Origin: a virus
Strand: one strand, 5' to 3'
DNA: 37,492 nt
Virus record (IMG/VR): IMGVR_UViG_3300040807_000922
Location: 1-37,492 of that record
Shown: positions 1 through 10,402 of the stretch, piece after piece
How the letters are laid out: every line of letters begins with the position of its first letter
How positions within the stretch are numbered: position 1 is the first letter of the stretch
Program-made: the position numbers and the translations under genes
Notes under the pieces: generated by a model
What the model was told of the DNA's origin: nothing
Seen by the model: only the letters and a program-made list of their open reading frames with translations
Database searches by the model: none

Positions 1-30
1 CCATCCAATAAACCACAATTTTATAATTTG

Positions 31-38
31 ATAAATAC
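31..38 (+). promoter_or_regulatory. T4-type late promoter box before the first fibre gene
   Basis: The box ATAAATAC matches the T4 late promoter consensus TATAAATA at all but the first base. With T4 geometry transcription would start near position 43. A GGAG ribosome site follows at 46-49 and ATG is at 56. The same core recurs before gp13, gp18 and gp19. Confidence 0.7.
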
Positions 39-55
39 ACATAACGGAGTAACCA

Positions 56-2014
56 ATGGCAGAATTTAAATTAGGTAGAATTAGATTTGTATGGAAGAAC
101 GCATGGACTGCTTCAACACGTTATTATAAAGATGACGTTGTTGCGTTTGGCGGCAAGATTTATATCTGTGTTTTAGGACATACAAGTGAAGCAGATTTTT
201 TTGCAGACTTAGATATTGTTCCTAGTAAATGGAATTTAGTATCAGATGGACAAACATGGAGAGGCGATTGGACGCCTGAAACACGTTATGTTTATAGCGA
301 TATTGTAAAGTACGGTGGTAGACTATACATTTGTCAAACTGTACATACGTCAGCAGAAGATTCTACTGTAGGGTTAGAAGCAGACATAGACAATTGGCAG
401 TTGTTTGCTGAAGGCTTGGAATGGAAAGGCAACTGGGATACTGAGTTTGACTACAAAATAAACGACTTTGTAAAGTATGGCGGTAATAGTTATGTATGTA
501 ATACTCCACATATAAGTTCTGCTACTTTTGACTTAGGATTAGAAAATGATTCTGCATATTGGGATGTATTCAACGAAGGTTTAGATTATAAAAGTGACTG
601 GACTACAGGAGTTAGATATAAAAAGAACGACGTTGTAAGATATGGCGCAGGTGTTTGGATCTGTTTGTCCGGACATACTTCAGGACTATCATTTGCAAGT
701 GATTCTGTATATTGGGAAAAATTTGTAGAAGGCTTCCAATTCGAAAATGAATGGGACAATGAACAAAACTATCAAACAGGTGATGTAGTACGTTACGGTG
801 GTAACCAGTACCTAGCAATACAAGACAGTATTTTTGCACAGCCAACAACAAATCCAGTTTCTTGGACTTTGTTTTCAGAAGGTTTACGATTTGTAGGAGA
901 TTGGGGCGAAGATTCTTCCTCAATGGAATACAGAGTCGGTGAAGTTGTACGCTTAGGCGGCTTTACTTATAGATGTATATTAGACCATGTTGATCAACAA
1001 CCTCCTAATCCTGCTTACTGGACAAAACTTAATTCAGGTTTTGAATGGCGCGGCGAATGGATGGATGACCAAGAATACTATGAAGGTGACGTTGTTCGTT
1101 ACGGCGATAACTCTTACGTATGTGTAAAAGGTCATATATCAGAAGGCGATGATTTTAGTACAGAAACAAGAACAGAACCAGGCGGTGGTGCAGCTGGATC
1201 ACGCCCAGATTTAGCCGACAGTGGTCAGTATTGGTCAATTATTGCTATTGGTACAGAACAAAGTGTTCTTACTACTAAAGGTGATATGGTGTACTACAGT
1301 GGCAGTGCTCCAACAAGATTACCAATTGGACGCGACGGTCAAGTATTAACAGTAAGTCCAGATGGTGTTCCTGAATGGGCATTCTTAGGTGCCAGCGAAG
1401 ATGTTTACTATGTTGCAGAACATGGAACAGATGCTCCTGCTCCAGAATACGGGCAGTCAATCGACAGACCATTCAAAACTATCAGATATGCAGCAGAGCA
1501 AATAGAAAATGGTGCAAAGCACCCTAGAACTGCAAGATTGTTAGAACTAAACAGACGTTTCATCCAGAGAGAAATTGTAGAATGGACAGACTATCAAATC
1601 GCAAATGCAGATCCTGGCAGCATCTGGGAAGATTTAGATTATGATAGTATAAAATGTGAAAGAGATATGGGATTACTTGTTGATGCATTTATTTGGGATA
1701 TTACACACGGCGGTAATGTTCGTTCGAGAGAAGCAGCACTTGCATATGTAAATGAAACAGCAGGTTCGCCTTACTTAAACCAAAAACAACAAACAGTAGC
1801 TAGTATTCAATACGGCATAAGTCTTATACAAAAAGTACTAGCACAAGAAGCACCTGATGTTAATTATCAAGAAACAAACGGTGACAATTCAACAGCAATA
1901 GTAGAACAATACTTCGAACCTGCACTAGGCAGACAAGATAATGTAGAATACAGTGGATCTACAACTGGCGGCTCAAGTGGCGGTGTATACTCTGAAGTAG
2001 GCGGGGGATATTAA
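56..2014 (+). CDS. Virion structural protein with seven CBM5/12-like repeats, probable adhesin
   Basis: This is a probable tail fibre or baseplate-attached adhesin. Residues about 10-400 hold seven repeats of 50-55 residues. Each has a Trp near its start, a Y-x-x-x-D-V-V-x-Y-G core, an aromatic-Cys pair, often a His-Thr/Ile-Ser, and a closing Trp. This is the pattern of chitin/cellulose-binding modules of family 5/12. From about residue 447 a sequence of the YYVAxxGTD...PFKTIRYA type suggests the start of a beta-helix. A KCERD motif near residue 533 begins a domain that recurs five times in the next gene. The tail is Gly/Ser rich. The start has GGAG seven bases upstream and a late promoter box. 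The next gene begins three bases after the stop. The structural role is well supported; sugar binding is inferred. Confidence 0.75.
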   Translation: MAEFKLGRIRFVWKNAWTASTRYYKDDVVAFGGKIYICVLGHTSEADFFADLDIVPSKWNLVSDGQTWRGDWTPETRYVYSDIVKYGGRLYICQTVHTSAEDSTVGLEADIDNWQLFAEGLEWKGNWDTEFDYKINDFVKYGGNSYVCNTPHISSATFDLGLENDSAYWDVFNEGLDYKSDWTTGVRYKKNDVVRYGAGVWICLSGHTSGLSFASDSVYWEKFVEGFQFENEWDNEQNYQTGDVVRYGGNQYLAIQDSIFAQPTTNPVSWTLFSEGLRFVGDWGEDSSSMEYRVGEVVRLGGFTYRCILDHVDQQPPNPAYWTKLNSGFEWRGEWMDDQEYYEGDVVRYGDNSYVCVKGHISEGDDFSTETRTEPGGGAAGSRPDLADSGQYWSIIAIGTEQSVLTTKGDMVYYSGSAPTRLPIGRDGQVLTVSPDGVPEWAFLGASEDVYYVAEHGTDAPAPEYGQSIDRPFKTIRYAAEQIENGAKHPRTARLLELNRRFIQREIVEWTDYQIANADPGSIWEDLDYDSIKCERDMGLLVDAFIWDITHGGNVRSREAALAYVNETAGSPYLNQKQQTVASIQYGISLIQKVLAQEAPDVNYQETNGDNSTAIVEQYFEPALGRQDNVEYSGSTTGGSSGGVYSEVGGGY

Positions 2015-2017
2015 TCA

Positions 2018-5000
2018 ATGGCAACTGTATTTGAAACGATAACTGATTTAAGCGAAATCGTAACAGACGCAATAACAGCAGGAAATGCAAATAATATTCC
2101 TGCTAGAACAATCAGGAATACACTAATACGTGTAAGCACAGGAAAGTATAAAGAAGTGCTGCCTATTATTGTTCCTGCAGAATGTTGTGTTATTGGTGAC
2201 GAACTGCGTTCTACAAACGTTCAACCAAGAACAATTTATAATGATAGTAATCTTACACCTAAAGCTGATTTCAAATATTCCTTTGAAGCTCTCAAGCAGA
2301 TTGAAAACGTAGTAAGCGATATTGTAACTGGACAAGCGGTTACTGCTACAACAGGTAATACAGAATTACAAGACCAAACATGGCCGTATGCTGAAACAGC
2401 AGTAGTTGCTCCAGCAGTAAAAACGTTAACAAGAAATATTAGAAAAAATATTGATGCAGCATTAGGCACAAAACAAGAAGCGATACTTCCTAGAGCCTAC
2501 GAGTTAGCTGATGTAGATTTTGGTAATTCAAGAGACTTATTCCTAGCAAACAAAGAATTTATCCAAGCAGAAATTATTGCATATATTGCAGATCAATATC
2601 CGAATATAAAATACAGCAGAACAAAGTGTAAGCAAGACGTTGGTTTCATAATGGACGCTGTTGCTTACGATTTGAGTTACGGCGGTAATTGGCAAAGCAT
2701 TAATGCAGGACTTGCATATTTTAATGGCACCAATGGCGTACTGCAAATAGCAGCATCAGAAAAAGCAGCCACTTTAGCAGCATACGGATACTTAGATACA
2801 TTGTTGCAAACCACTGGTAGAGCTATTACAGTTACTCCTGTTTATCAAACAGAAGTTCCGCAACAGCTAGGCGTCGGCGGGTCAGCAACAGCATCGACTG
2901 CTATTGCAGGTTTGTTTACTGATATTACTACAATTATCGATCAAGGTCCGGATAACGCTCCTGCAATCACTTATCCAAGCACAGCAGGTGCAGCAGCTGG
3001 ATTAGTTAGTGATAGTAATGATATTGATGCAATTAAATCTACCCTACAAGAACAAACAATTGACTTTATCAACGCTAACTTTGGTAGTTTTAAATATAAT
3101 AGTTCTAAGTGCCGCAGAGATTTAACGAATATTATTACAGATCTTGCATTTGATATGGCACTAGGTACTAACTATAATGCTACATTTAATGGTATTGCTT
3201 ATCAGCGTCCTAATAATGCATACAATCTAAACAATCAGCGTATCGAAACAATCGGTGCAATAAGACAGGCACGTGATTTAAGTATTGCAGAACTATCAGA
3301 CTCTACAGCTATTAGTAGACTTACAAATGGATTTAATGAAATTGTAGATATTATACAAAACGGAACACTAGGTACTGCTATGCCAGGCGATGGTGTAGTT
3401 GATGCATTAACTTTCCCTAATCCAGCAGGCGTAGATCAAAATAGAATAGATGCAAAAAATAACTTACAAGCTAATATTGAGTTTATAAAAGCAGACGTAA
3501 TTGCATTTATTGCAAATAACTATGGTAGTTTAAACTACGATAGTACAAAATGTGCAAGAGATGTAGAATATATTATTAACGCTCAAAGTTATGATATATT
3601 GTATGGCGGTACACAAGCAACTTCGAGAATTGCAGAGTCGTACTTTAAGGACGGCGATATTCAAGTCGAAGGACAAACAACTGAAACAGCAGCAGCATAT
3701 GATCACTTAGCAAGTCTAATGAGTCAGATTGTGCAAGAACAAAGTGTAACTGCGCAAACTGGCAACGTAGAACTTCAAACAACACTAGGATCTCCCGCAA
3801 CTGCTACTGAAGGTAATGAAATACAAACTAATGTAGAATTAATCAGTGATGTAATAGATGGTACAACTACTCTAAGTGCAGTGCTATCGGCAACAACATA
3901 TCCAAGTGTTACTTGGGCAGCAGCAGGCTTACAAACTGATAAAACTACACTAGACGGTGCAAGATCTCAAATTATTTTAGACACTATACAGTTTATTACT
4001 AATACCTATAACGATTTCAAATATGATCATGCTAAGTGTTCAAGAGACTTAGGTCTTATTATTGACGCTGCTAGATATGATTGGATGCTAGATACTAATT
4101 TTGCAAGTATAGTTGCAGCTTATAGTTATCTAAGACAGCCAAGTTCAAAAGAAATTGGAGATCAAAAAACTGCAACTATTGCAGCTAACCAATTCGCTTA
4201 TAATTACATAATTGATAATAATGTGCTTTCTGAAGCAGCAGCAATCACAGGTTTAAATACAACTTGGGAATGGGTACAAGATATTATCTGGGGCGGATCT
4301 AGCGAAGGTTCTAACAGACAAGTAGAAGATATAGAAGTATACAATGCTGTAAGAATGTTAGAACTTAACAAAGAATTTATTGTTGAAGAAGCAATTGCTC
4401 ATGTCGAAGATTATTTCCAAGACACTGTTACACAGACAATTGACGGAGCAAGCCAACTTCCAGCTGTTCAAAGTGTTCTTACAATAAGTGACACTAGTTG
4501 GTTACATCCGTATATGGAAATAAAGTTTGTTGACTTCCCAGAAACAACTGGTAATGTAAATGCTGGTGGCGTATCATCGTTTACAAGTGAAGGCGATGTA
4601 CAAGTTTACTATGTAAGAGAAATTTTAAGTGCAACAGAGTTTACAATCAGCGAGCAAATAGGATTCCCAGAAGCTTCACTTGCTGATAGTACTGCACCAT
4701 TCCGTGTAACAAAATCTTATACATATAATACAGATTTGTGTAAACGTGACGTTAGAGCATATATTGATGCAATGAAGTGGGATTTAGTTTGGCCACAAGA
4801 ATGGAAACGCTCGTATACTAATGATGTAACTATTTATAGAACAGCATTCTATAAATCAAAACTTGCTGCAAGATACTATGTAAACAGTGTAATAGGCTCA
4901 CAAGAAGAAGATTTCTATTACATGCGCAACGGTTCAGGTCTAAGGCTACAAACAATGGACGGACTCCGTGGCGATCTTACTGCCGAAAACGAGTTTGGTA

Positions 5001-8000
5001 CAAGTCGCGTAACTGCTGGTGCATATTCATCATTAGATCCAGGTTGGGGTCCAGACGATGAGCGTGTATGGATTACAGCACGTTCACCATACTTACAAAA
5101 CAATACTACATTCGGTTATGCAGCAGTTGGTCAAAAGATAGACGGCGCACTTCATAATGGCGGTAACGATTCTATGGTATCTAATGACTTTACACAGGTC
5201 ATCAGTGACGGTATTGGTGCTTGGCTAACTAATAACGGTCGTGCTGAAATGGTGTCAGTGTTTACCTACTATTCATATATAGGTTATCTATGTGAATCTG
5301 GTGGTAGAGCTCGTGCAACAAACGGTAACAATTCATATGGTACATATGGTTCAGTTGCTGAAGGTGTTGATCCGGATGAAAATCCAGTAACAGCAATAGT
5401 TGACAACAGAACACAATATAGTGCAACTTTTGCTACAGTAAATACTGATCAAAACCAATTATTAGACTTTGAATTTAATCATGCAGGTAACGAATATACA
5501 AAAGCAGAAGTGTTGATATTCGGTGCTGGCGACAACGAAGTAGTTGTAGCAGACGAATTTAGAGATAATGCAGTTTTCCAAGTTAGAATCGACGAATCAA
5601 CTCCGGATACTGCTGGTGGTAGTGGATATACTGTTGTAGAAAACACTGCACAGGCAGGAAGTGCAACAGGTATTTTCCTTGCTGCCACAGATGGTAATGC
5701 ATCTAGTGCGTATCCTGGTATGAGAATACAAATTATTTCTGGCGCAGGTACAGGTTTATTTGCAACCATTGATACATATGATTCAGGTACAAAGGAAGTA
5801 ACTGTCGTTAAAGATAGTGACGGTACAGCAGGGTGGGACCATATTGTTCCCGGCACAACATTTGAAGCACCAAACTCTACATCAACATACTTGATCGAGC
5901 CAAGGGTAGAGTTTAGTGCTCCGCCTCAATCAGACACATCAGTTACACTTAATAGTGCAATTACAGCAGCATGTGCAGATTATATAGCAGTTTCTAACCA
6001 GTACGTTGGTGTAGCTACTGTAACAGAATCAGACGGTGGCGGCGCAACATTTGATGTTACAAAAAATGGTAGCAAGTACTTGCTCGACCTCAACGATGGC
6101 GGATCAGGCTACAAGAGACTCGATACTGTTACTATACCTGGCACAAGTTTAGGTGGTGCAAGTCCATTAAATGATATTGTAATTACAATTTCTACAATTA
6201 ACGATGCAACAGGTGCAATTGTTGATTTTGACTTTACTGGGTATGGTCAAAAAGGTTACTTTGTTGTACTGCCAGCAACTAATGGCGATGGACAAATTAG
6301 TGTTGATGGTATAACATGGTCTGCATTAAACATGCCAGATCCAGGAGTTGGTAACCAATGGGACAACATTGCCTCAGGATTAATAGATGACGGATCATCT
6401 AATTTTTATCAAAGTGCGGCAATTGCAGTTGCCCAAGGCGGGTCGCTAGCAGCTATAACAACTGATGGCGAAACATGGACAGGCTCAAACCTTCCTGGAG
6501 CATTTTCTACAAGTGGAGCCACTGACATTGCATTCTTACAAGTTTCAAATTCAATTGGTAGATTTGCAGCAATAAGCAATAACGATACTGATATTATATA
6601 TTCAGACAACGGTGGCGCATCTTGGATTACTATTGCTACTGCATTAGATAATACTGGATACTCGTGTTTGGCAGCAGGACTAGGTCTTTATGTCACTCTT
6701 AGAGCAAACTCTACAAACACTATGTGGTCGAGTGATGCACTTACGTGGAATGCGGGTTCAGGATTAGTAAGTGCTGCATGGACAGATATTGCATACGGCG
6801 ACGGACGTTTTGTAGCTATGGCTAGCGACGGTACCGGAGCATATAGCATCGATGGTAAGAACTGGACTCAAAACGATTTTCCAAATCAAGGAGCAGCAAC
6901 ATATACACAAATCACTTATGGTCAAGGTGTGTTTGTAGCTACAAGAACTGACAACACATATGTATATTCCGAAGATGGTATTTACTGGCAATCATATACT
7001 CCTAGTGTTGCAATAAGTGGACCTATTACATTTGGTAATCCGGATAAACTTGGTAAATTTATTGTATTTGATGATGCTTCTAATGCATCAGCAATTGATC
7101 TAAGATTAGGTGCTAGAGCAAGAGGAAGAGCAAGTGTTGCTAACGAACAGATATTTGAAATTAAGTTGACAGAACCTGGATCGAATTATGTGTCTGGAGA
7201 TCCTACATGTACAATTATTGATCCTAACAACATTAATGATGTTGAACTAGATGTTAGAGTAGGCAACGGTGTACTTGGTCAGCCTAGCTTTGTTGCAAGA
7301 GGTAACAACTTTACAAGTGCAAGTGCAGAAATTGCAGAAGAAGGATCAGATGGATTTGCTGACTTCTTACAAAGCGGAGCATATATTGCGGTAAGACGTT
7401 TAAGTGCATTACCTGTAAATGGTTCAAACGTTGTATTTGATCACTTACCAGGAAGAGTATTTAAACTTGTTAACACTGTTAGTTTCTTAGGAACAAACGA
7501 TGGTAGTTATACAGCGTTCTTACAGTTAAGTCCAAGTTTTGAAATTCCAGAAGCACCTGCAGATGGCACTGATCTAAACTTAAGAATTAGATTTAGTCAA
7601 GTACGTCTAACAGGACACGATTTCCTAGATATTGGTACAGGAAACTTTGCTGATACTAACTATCCAGGAGTACCTGTAAATGCACCTGATCAAGCAAAAG
7701 AAACTGTCGACAATGACGGCGGACGAGTGTTCTTTACTGCTACAGACCAAGACGGTAACTTTAGAGTTGGTGACTTGTTTAGTATTGAACAGGCAACTGG
7801 TGTTGCAACATTGAATGCTGAAGCATTTAACATTGCAGGTCTACAAGAATTGTCACTAGGTGAAGTTACACTAGGTGGTAACTCAGCAAGTATTAGTGAA
7901 TTTAGTACTGACCCATTCTTTACTGCTAACTCGGATACTGTTGTTCCGACACAGCGAGCAGTAAAAGCTTATATTGAAGCACAAATTGGTGGTGGTGGTG

Positions 8001-8161
8001 CGTCACTTAACGTTAACAGTGTTACAGCTGGTGACATTTTCATTAACACTAACCAGATTACTACAGTGTCTGGACAACAGATAAATATTAAAGCAAACGT
8101 TGTATTCCAAGGAGCTGTACTAGGTACACCACTTGCTTATAATTACTTTTTAAGAGGATAA
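2018..8161 (+). CDS. Giant virion structural protein (2047 aa) with beta-helix start, KCxRD repeats and an Asp-box propeller
   Basis: This is probably a long tail fibre or baseplate adhesin. The N-terminus (residues about 30-75) contains an LPIIVPAECCVIGDELR stretch, typical of right-handed beta-helix segments in marine T4-like phage structural proteins. Five domains follow, each carrying a K/L-C-x-x-D-(V/L)-x-x-(I/Y)-I-x-(D/N)-A core, near residues 200, 365, 512, 675 and 908. Between residues about 1425 and 1660 there are six Asp-box-like units (S/T-x-D-G/N-x-x-W), consistent with a sialidase-type beta-propeller fold but not proof of enzyme activity. The C-terminal 150 residues hold a DGNFRVGDLFSIEQATG segment and a VVPTQRAVKAYIE segment of the type seen before trimerisation tips in phage fibres. 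The exact name is unknown to me. It is cotranscribed with the gene before it. Confidence 0.75.
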   Translation: MATVFETITDLSEIVTDAITAGNANNIPARTIRNTLIRVSTGKYKEVLPIIVPAECCVIGDELRSTNVQPRTIYNDSNLTPKADFKYSFEALKQIENVVSDIVTGQAVTATTGNTELQDQTWPYAETAVVAPAVKTLTRNIRKNIDAALGTKQEAILPRAYELADVDFGNSRDLFLANKEFIQAEIIAYIADQYPNIKYSRTKCKQDVGFIMDAVAYDLSYGGNWQSINAGLAYFNGTNGVLQIAASEKAATLAAYGYLDTLLQTTGRAITVTPVYQTEVPQQLGVGGSATASTAIAGLFTDITTIIDQGPDNAPAITYPSTAGAAAGLVSDSNDIDAIKSTLQEQTIDFINANFGSFKYNSSKCRRDLTNIITDLAFDMALGTNYNATFNGIAYQRPNNAYNLNNQRIETIGAIRQARDLSIAELSDSTAISRLTNGFNEIVDIIQNGTLGTAMPGDGVVDALTFPNPAGVDQNRIDAKNNLQANIEFIKADVIAFIANNYGSLNYDSTKCARDVEYIINAQSYDILYGGTQATSRIAESYFKDGDIQVEGQTTETAAAYDHLASLMSQIVQEQSVTAQTGNVELQTTLGSPATATEGNEIQTNVELISDVIDGTTTLSAVLSATTYPSVTWAAAGLQTDKTTLDGARSQIILDTIQFITNTYNDFKYDHAKCSRDLGLIIDAARYDWMLDTNFASIVAAYSYLRQPSSKEIGDQKTATIAANQFAYNYIIDNNVLSEAAAITGLNTTWEWVQDIIWGGSSEGSNRQVEDIEVYNAVRMLELNKEFIVEEAIAHVEDYFQDTVTQTIDGASQLPAVQSVLTISDTSWLHPYMEIKFVDFPETTGNVNAGGVSSFTSEGDVQVYYVREILSATEFTISEQIGFPEASLADSTAPFRVTKSYTYNTDLCKRDVRAYIDAMKWDLVWPQEWKRSYTNDVTIYRTAFYKSKLAARYYVNSVIGSQEEDFYYMRNGSGLRLQTMDGLRGDLTAENEFGTSRVTAGAYSSLDPGWGPDDERVWITARSPYLQNNTTFGYAAVGQKIDGALHNGGNDSMVSNDFTQVISDGIGAWLTNNGRAEMVSVFTYYSYIGYLCESGGRARATNGNNSYGTYGSVAEGVDPDENPVTAIVDNRTQYSATFATVNTDQNQLLDFEFNHAGNEYTKAEVLIFGAGDNEVVVADEFRDNAVFQVRIDESTPDTAGGSGYTVVENTAQAGSATGIFLAATDGNASSAYPGMRIQIISGAGTGLFATIDTYDSGTKEVTVVKDSDGTAGWDHIVPGTTFEAPNSTSTYLIEPRVEFSAPPQSDTSVTLNSAITAACADYIAVSNQYVGVATVTESDGGGATFDVTKNGSKYLLDLNDGGSGYKRLDTVTIPGTSLGGASPLNDIVITISTINDATGAIVDFDFTGYGQKGYFVVLPATNGDGQISVDGITWSALNMPDPGVGNQWDNIASGLIDDGSSNFYQSAAIAVAQGGSLAAITTDGETWTGSNLPGAFSTSGATDIAFLQVSNSIGRFAAISNNDTDIIYSDNGGASWITIATALDNTGYSCLAAGLGLYVTLRANSTNTMWSSDALTWNAGSGLVSAAWTDIAYGDGRFVAMASDGTGAYSIDGKNWTQNDFPNQGAATYTQITYGQGVFVATRTDNTYVYSEDGIYWQSYTPSVAISGPITFGNPDKLGKFIVFDDASNASAIDLRLGARARGRASVANEQIFEIKLTEPGSNYVSGDPTCTIIDPNNINDVELDVRVGNGVLGQPSFVARGNNFTSASAEIAEEGSDGFADFLQSGAYIAVRRLSALPVNGSNVVFDHLPGRVFKLVNTVSFLGTNDGSYTAFLQLSPSFEIPEAPADGTDLNLRIRFSQVRLTGHDFLDIGTGNFADTNYPGVPVNAPDQAKETVDNDGGRVFFTATDQDGNFRVGDLFSIEQATGVATLNAEAFNIAGLQELSLGEVTLGGNSASISEFSTDPFFTANSDTVVPTQRAVKAYIEAQIGGGGASLNVNSVTAGDIFINTNQITTVSGQQINIKANVVFQGAVLGTPLAYNYFLRG

Positions 8162-8174
8162 TGGAGAAAAATAA

Positions 8175-8498
8175 ATGGCAACAGGAATTTTAGGAACACC
8201 AGCAGACCTTGCAGCAACTACTAATACTACATTGTATACTGTACCAGCAGAAACGTTTAGTATAGTATCTGTAAACTTAACAAACAGAAGTGTTCAATCT
8301 AGAAGCATAAGGATTGCTCTAGCAGTAGCGGATTCACCAAGTCTTGCAGAATATGTAGAATATGATGTAGAACTTGTAGCTAACGGTACACTAGAAAGAT
8401 CTGGCATAGTTCTAGACGCAGGGAAGAAAGTTGTAGTCTATGCAGATAGTACTGATGTAAGTGCTATGGTGTATGGAATTGAAACAGCAACAGCGTAA
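8175..8498 (+). CDS. Small beta-rich virion protein, hypothetical
   Basis: This 107-residue protein has no signal peptide or membrane segment. It alternates beta-forming stretches with Ser/Thr/Asn-rich loops, as expected of a small beta-sandwich. GGAG at 8163-8166 lies eight bases before ATG and decides the start. It sits between the giant fibre and the first S74 fibre in the same operon, so a fibre accessory or connector role is likely. I do not recognise a named family. Confidence 0.6.
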   Translation: MATGILGTPADLAATTNTTLYTVPAETFSIVSVNLTNRSVQSRSIRIALAVADSPSLAEYVEYDVELVANGTLERSGIVLDAGKKVVVYADSTDVSAMVYGIETATA

Positions 8499-8507
8499 GG
8501 AGTTGAA

Positions 8508-9380
8508 ATGCGAGTAATAAAAACAGGTATAACAGGTGCACCGATCCTAGGTAGACTTGCTGCAAGCAACAACTCTTTCCAGAGTATTGCAACAAACGAA
8601 GATATTATCTTAGATCCGGATGGAACTGGTACTGTAAAGACAGAATCTCACTTACAAGTGCAAGGTGGCAATGCTGTAAGAATATTAGACGATAATTCAA
8701 CTAATTGGGTCGGATTTACTGCACCATCATCAGTTGATAATAATTTAGTTTGGACCTTACCTGCCACTGACGGCGGGAATGGTCAAATAATTTTTACAAA
8801 CGGCAGCGGAACACTAGGTTGGAAATCACCGGCAATTGAAAGAAGTGATCAGACTACAAGCACTAGTACTTTTTATCCTGTTTTTACAGACGGTACTAGT
8901 TCGACATCAATAACAGGTGTAAACACATCAAATGGTAAATTAGAGTTCCAGCCAAGTAACGGTAGACTTACCGTTGATAGACTTACAGTAAGTAATGAAG
9001 CAAATATTGTAATGAATGCAGGAAGTGTCAACGGAGTTCCTATAGGAGCATCAACTGCTAGCACAGGTGCATTTACTACACTAACTTGTACAAGCTTAAC
9101 AGAAACTTCGAGTATTGCTTACAAAGAAAACGTAAGACCAATCGACGATGCGCTTGAAGCAATTTCAAGTCTTGTTGGTGTTGTTTATGATCGTAAAGAT
9201 GGATCAAAACATAACGAAGCAGGTCTAATTGCAGAAGAAGTTGAAAAAGTATTGCCTAATATTGTTGAGTACAAAGACGGCAAAGCAGAAGCTATCCATT
9301 ATACAAAACTTACTGCGTATCTAGTAGAAGCAGTAAAAACTTTAACACAAGAAGTAAAAAGGTTAAAAGAGGGTAACTAA
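8508..9380 (+). CDS. Tail fibre with C-terminal S74 intramolecular chaperone domain
   Basis: The N-terminal part carries fibre-shaft phrases such as NEDIILDPDGTGTV and LVWTLPATDGGNGQ, common in marine phage fibres. The C-terminal 90 residues form a peptidase S74 (endosialidase-type chaperone) domain. Ser201 and Lys206 have the spacing of the self-cleavage dyad, followed by GLIAEEVEKVLP and a coiled-coil end. In this family the domain trimerises the fibre and is then cut off. AAGGAG precedes the ATG. The last base of the stop codon is the first base of the next ATG, so translation is coupled. Confidence 0.85.
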   Translation: MRVIKTGITGAPILGRLAASNNSFQSIATNEDIILDPDGTGTVKTESHLQVQGGNAVRILDDNSTNWVGFTAPSSVDNNLVWTLPATDGGNGQIIFTNGSGTLGWKSPAIERSDQTTSTSTFYPVFTDGTSSTSITGVNTSNGKLEFQPSNGRLTVDRLTVSNEANIVMNAGSVNGVPIGASTASTGAFTTLTCTSLTETSSIAYKENVRPIDDALEAISSLVGVVYDRKDGSKHNEAGLIAEEVEKVLPNIVEYKDGKAEAIHYTKLTAYLVEAVKTLTQEVKRLKEGN

Positions 9381-10402
9381 TGGCCAATTTAAGAGATACA
9401 GAAACAGATTCGCTTACGGTAGGAGGCTCAGCAGTATGGACAGCATCGCAAAGTAATAATAGTTCACCTATTACTGCTGACAAAATTGCTGGTTATAATA
9501 TCGAATTCCTTGACGTATGGGGAAGAACAAAGTATCTCGGACTGTTTGGAACATATAGTAATACAACCTTCTATCCAATGATCATTAGCGGACTATCACC
9601 GGACAGTGTTACAGAAGTTGATCTTCGTAGAACAAGTATTCACCAAGACGGTAGCGGTCGTGGCGCATTATTTGGAACTTTCCGTTGGAGAGGTAACGGA
9701 TATAATTTCTGGGAAGTAAAAGAAAATTGGGGATCGGGTTGGGGATCTAACAGTAGATGGCCTTTCTTGGTAGATTTTCAGGTTGCTCAAAATAGCAACG
9801 ATGCTGTAATATGGGTACGCGGCGGCCAAGGCTATTACTACAAATTTAGTAATTGGAGTAAGTTTGACGATACAAGTGCTACAGTTCCAAAAAACTTTGA
9901 TGGTAGCACTGTTACAAGTACTACGAGCACTAGTGCAATTCCTTATTATGCAATGTATCTACAACAAAATGTCTGCTCTCAAGGCTACAGTTTAGGACAA
10001 AGCACTTTCAGACATAGCACAGTGTATACTGTAAACGCTATTAACACTAGTTCTGATAGACGTTTTAAAGAAGACATACAAGACTTAGATTGGGGTAAAG
10101 ATTTTATTTTAAATTTATCTCCTAAAAGTTATACATTATTACCACAGCCTCATGCTTCTGATGAAATGAAAGAACAAACAGATAAAAGACGTCAACATGG
10201 ATTAGTAGCACAAGATGTCAAAGCAACAATGGATAAAGTAGGTCTTACCGACAAAGACTTTAGTGGTTTAAACAACAAAGAAGATTATTGGGGATTAGAA
10301 TACGATCAATTTATTCCTATCTGCACAAAAGTAATACAAGAACAGAATACAGAATTAGATGATATCGATGCAAGAATTAAAAAACTCGAGGAGATGGTGT
10401 AA
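9380..10402 (+). CDS. Receptor-binding-type fibre tip with S74 domain, tandem copy 1
   Basis: The N-terminal 220 residues form a beta-rich domain shared with the next two genes: an SAVWT start, an N-I-E-F-L-D core, a TFYPM segment and a WEVKENWGSGW segment. A C-terminal S74 chaperone domain follows, with Ser225 and Lys230 in dyad spacing, HGLVAQDVK, and a closing coiled coil. The first and last bases overlap the neighbouring genes (TAATG junctions), so the tandem set is translationally coupled. The protein is too short to be a full fibre and is probably a tip or side-fibre module. The S74 call is firm; the receptor role is inferred. Confidence 0.82.
   Translation: MANLRDTETDSLTVGGSAVWTASQSNNSSPITADKIAGYNIEFLDVWGRTKYLGLFGTYSNTTFYPMIISGLSPDSVTEVDLRRTSIHQDGSGRGALFGTFRWRGNGYNFWEVKENWGSGWGSNSRWPFLVDFQVAQNSNDAVIWVRGGQGYYYKFSNWSKFDDTSATVPKNFDGSTVTSTTSTSAIPYYAMYLQQNVCSQGYSLGQSTFRHSTVYTVNAINTSSDRRFKEDIQDLDWGKDFILNLSPKSYTLLPQPHASDEMKEQTDKRRQHGLVAQDVKATMDKVGLTDKDFSGLNNKEDYWGLEYDQFIPICTKVIQEQNTELDDIDARIKKLEEMV

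Noticed and set aside
5479-5856. 125-residue open frame on the minus strand
   Set aside because: It is antisense inside the giant fibre gene and has no recognisable motif.
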